From Rhodothermia bacterium (GTDB taxonomy: Bacteria > Bacteroidota > Rhodothermia > Balneolales > Balneolaceae): a DNA stretch of 64,000 bases. Shown piece by piece: positions 63,203-64,000 of this stretch (position 1 is the first letter of the stretch; every line of letters starts with the position of its first letter). The stretch is from contig JAUICM010000004.1 in the NCBI GenBank assembly GCA_030427885.1, forward strand, positions 310,001-374,000, read 5' to 3'. The notes below the pieces were generated by a model that was given only the letters and a program-made list of their open reading frames with translations, did not search any database and was not told where the DNA came from. The translations under genes were made by a program, and so were the position numbers.

Positions 63203-64000
63203 TTGTTAGAAGTAGAATCACAGATCTTAAGTGAAAAAAACCAAGGCGCTATTACGGAAACAATAGATACAAATTCCTCACAACCGACTGTTACAATTGG
63301 AATTCCTGTGCTCAACGAAGAAGAGCATATTGAAAGGGTTGTGTCTGGATTCTTGGATGCGGGATACCCAAAACTGGTAGAGATTCTCATAGCTGATGGA
63401 GGAAGTAAAGACAGAACAAGAGAAATAGTTGCGGAACTTTCAAAGAAAGATGCACGGGTCAAACTCATAGATAATCCGGATAAGTATCAGTCTTACGCTC
63501 TGAATAAAATGATCGATGTTGCTGAAGGTGAAGTTTTTCTCAGGGCGGACGGTCATTGTTATTACCAGGATGATTATATTCAAAACTGTTTATCCGTGTT
63601 AATCTCCTCAGGTGCTAGAAATGTGGGTGGAGCACAACGATATAAAGCTTCAAATCTGGTACAGGCAGGTATTGCGTTAGCTGTTAAAAGTTTTTTAGGT
63701 AATGGTGGTGCAAAATATATGCAGGAAAATTATGAAGGGTATGCTGATACAGTATTCCTGGGATGCTTCTGGACAAAAGATTTAAAAGAAATTGGGGGTT
63801 TTAATACTGAAAATATTACCAATCAGGATTCAGAGTTAAACCTGAGATTGATAGAGCATTTTGGGGAAAGTATTTATGTGAGTCCAACAATCAAGAGTTG
63901 GTATTTCCCGAGAGATAGTTTTGGGAAGTTATTTAAACAGTATTTCAGATATGGAAGAGGAAGGTATCTGACAAAGTCGCTTCATCCGAAAAATAGCCCA
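63203..64000 (+). CDS. family 2 glycosyltransferase, 3' end beyond window
   Basis: The reading frame is open from TTG 63203 to the window edge, giving 266 codons without a stop. It begins with about 30 low-complexity residues, then TVTIGIPVLNEEEHIERVVS, LIADGGSKDRTREIVAEL (DGGS nucleotide site), NPDKYQSYALNKMIDVAEGE and FLRADGHCYYQDDY (DxD-type). QDSELNLRLIEHFGES matches the GT2 acceptor-site ED motif region and is followed by RYGRGRYLTK. It is a cytoplasmic or membrane-associated sugar transferase, probably for surface polysaccharide given wecB nearby. A non-ATG start is odd; an ATT is the only other upstream option before a stop at 63185. Confidence 0.85.
   Translation, partial: MLEVESQILSEKNQGAITETIDTNSSQPTVTIGIPVLNEEEHIERVVSGFLDAGYPKLVEILIADGGSKDRTREIVAELSKKDARVKLIDNPDKYQSYALNKMIDVAEGEVFLRADGHCYYQDDYIQNCLSVLISSGARNVGGAQRYKASNLVQAGIALAVKSFLGNGGAKYMQENYEGYADTVFLGCFWTKDLKEIGGFNTENITNQDSELNLRLIEHFGESIYVSPTIKSWYFPRDSFGKLFKQYFRYGRGRYLTKSLHPKNSP

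Noticed and set aside
63184-63468. 94-residue minus-strand frame at the window end
   Set aside because: The plus strand holds a clear GT2 glycosyltransferase with conserved motifs over the same bases.

Overview
The window reads as a chromosomal segment of a Gram-negative bacterium of the Bacteroidota/Balneolota type. Supporting signs are many SPI and SPII signal peptides ending in the QAQ or SC style, PyrR next to PyrB, the TIGR03545/TIGR03546 pair, Bat aerotolerance genes, a bacillithiol gene (bshA), choice-of-anchor-B lipoproteins and AT-rich promoters with TAnnTTTG-like boxes. A Balneola/Gracilimonas-like lineage is my best guess; this is inference from gene content, not a phylogeny. I see no rRNA, tRNA, CRISPR array, prophage or transposase gene.

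Layout. 1-7 kb: three tandem paralogous membrane proteins (three membrane segments, a TolB-like domain, TPRs) plus a stand-alone copy of their membrane module; the gaps hold nested inverted repeats. 7-14 kb: a PadR/ABC-permease pair, DUF456 protein, a small class III cyclase, a POT peptide transporter and a periplasmic ankyrin protein. 14-24 kb: MnmE, secreted unknowns, SecG, MscS, a degenerate SRAP protein, a CPBP protease, a degenerate DEAD-box protein with acidic repeats, a secreted EEP-family hydrolase and an alpha-oxoamine synthase. 25-30 kb: two choice-of-anchor-B lipoproteins and the TIGR03546/TIGR03545 pair. 30-37 kb: a tight six-gene minus-strand operon (MhqO-like dioxygenase, MhqD-like hydrolase, Kef-type antiporter, UBP zinc finger, CNBD histidine kinase, REC-thioredoxin-reductase-like fusion). 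37-45 kb: DinB-like protein, Ste24-type protease, lipoprotein, cystathionine gamma-synthase-type enzyme, 2-oxo-acid dehydrogenase E2, nitrobindin-like protein, PanC and PanD. 45-49 kb: MacA/MacB/TolC-type efflux operon. 49-54 kb: Bat-type TPR/BatD/BatE operon with an M20 peptidase. 54-64 kb: BshA, periplasmic beta-galactosidase, SucC, WecB, PyrR, PyrB and a GT2 glycosyltransferase cut by the window end.

How genes may work together. The best candidate for an undescribed system is the 30-37 kb operon: quinone/electrophile removal genes linked to an ion antiporter of the kind gated by thiol adducts elsewhere, and to a sensor kinase/redox-flavoprotein pair with a bacterial UBP zinc finger. BshA in the same window suggests bacillithiol could be the thiol involved. 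Two other noteworthy proteins are apparent pseudo-enzymes that kept the fold and lost catalytic residues: the SRAP protein at 18.6-19.2 kb and the DEAD-box protein at 20.3-22.2 kb. Several perfect inverted repeats upstream of operons look like operators and are listed separately.
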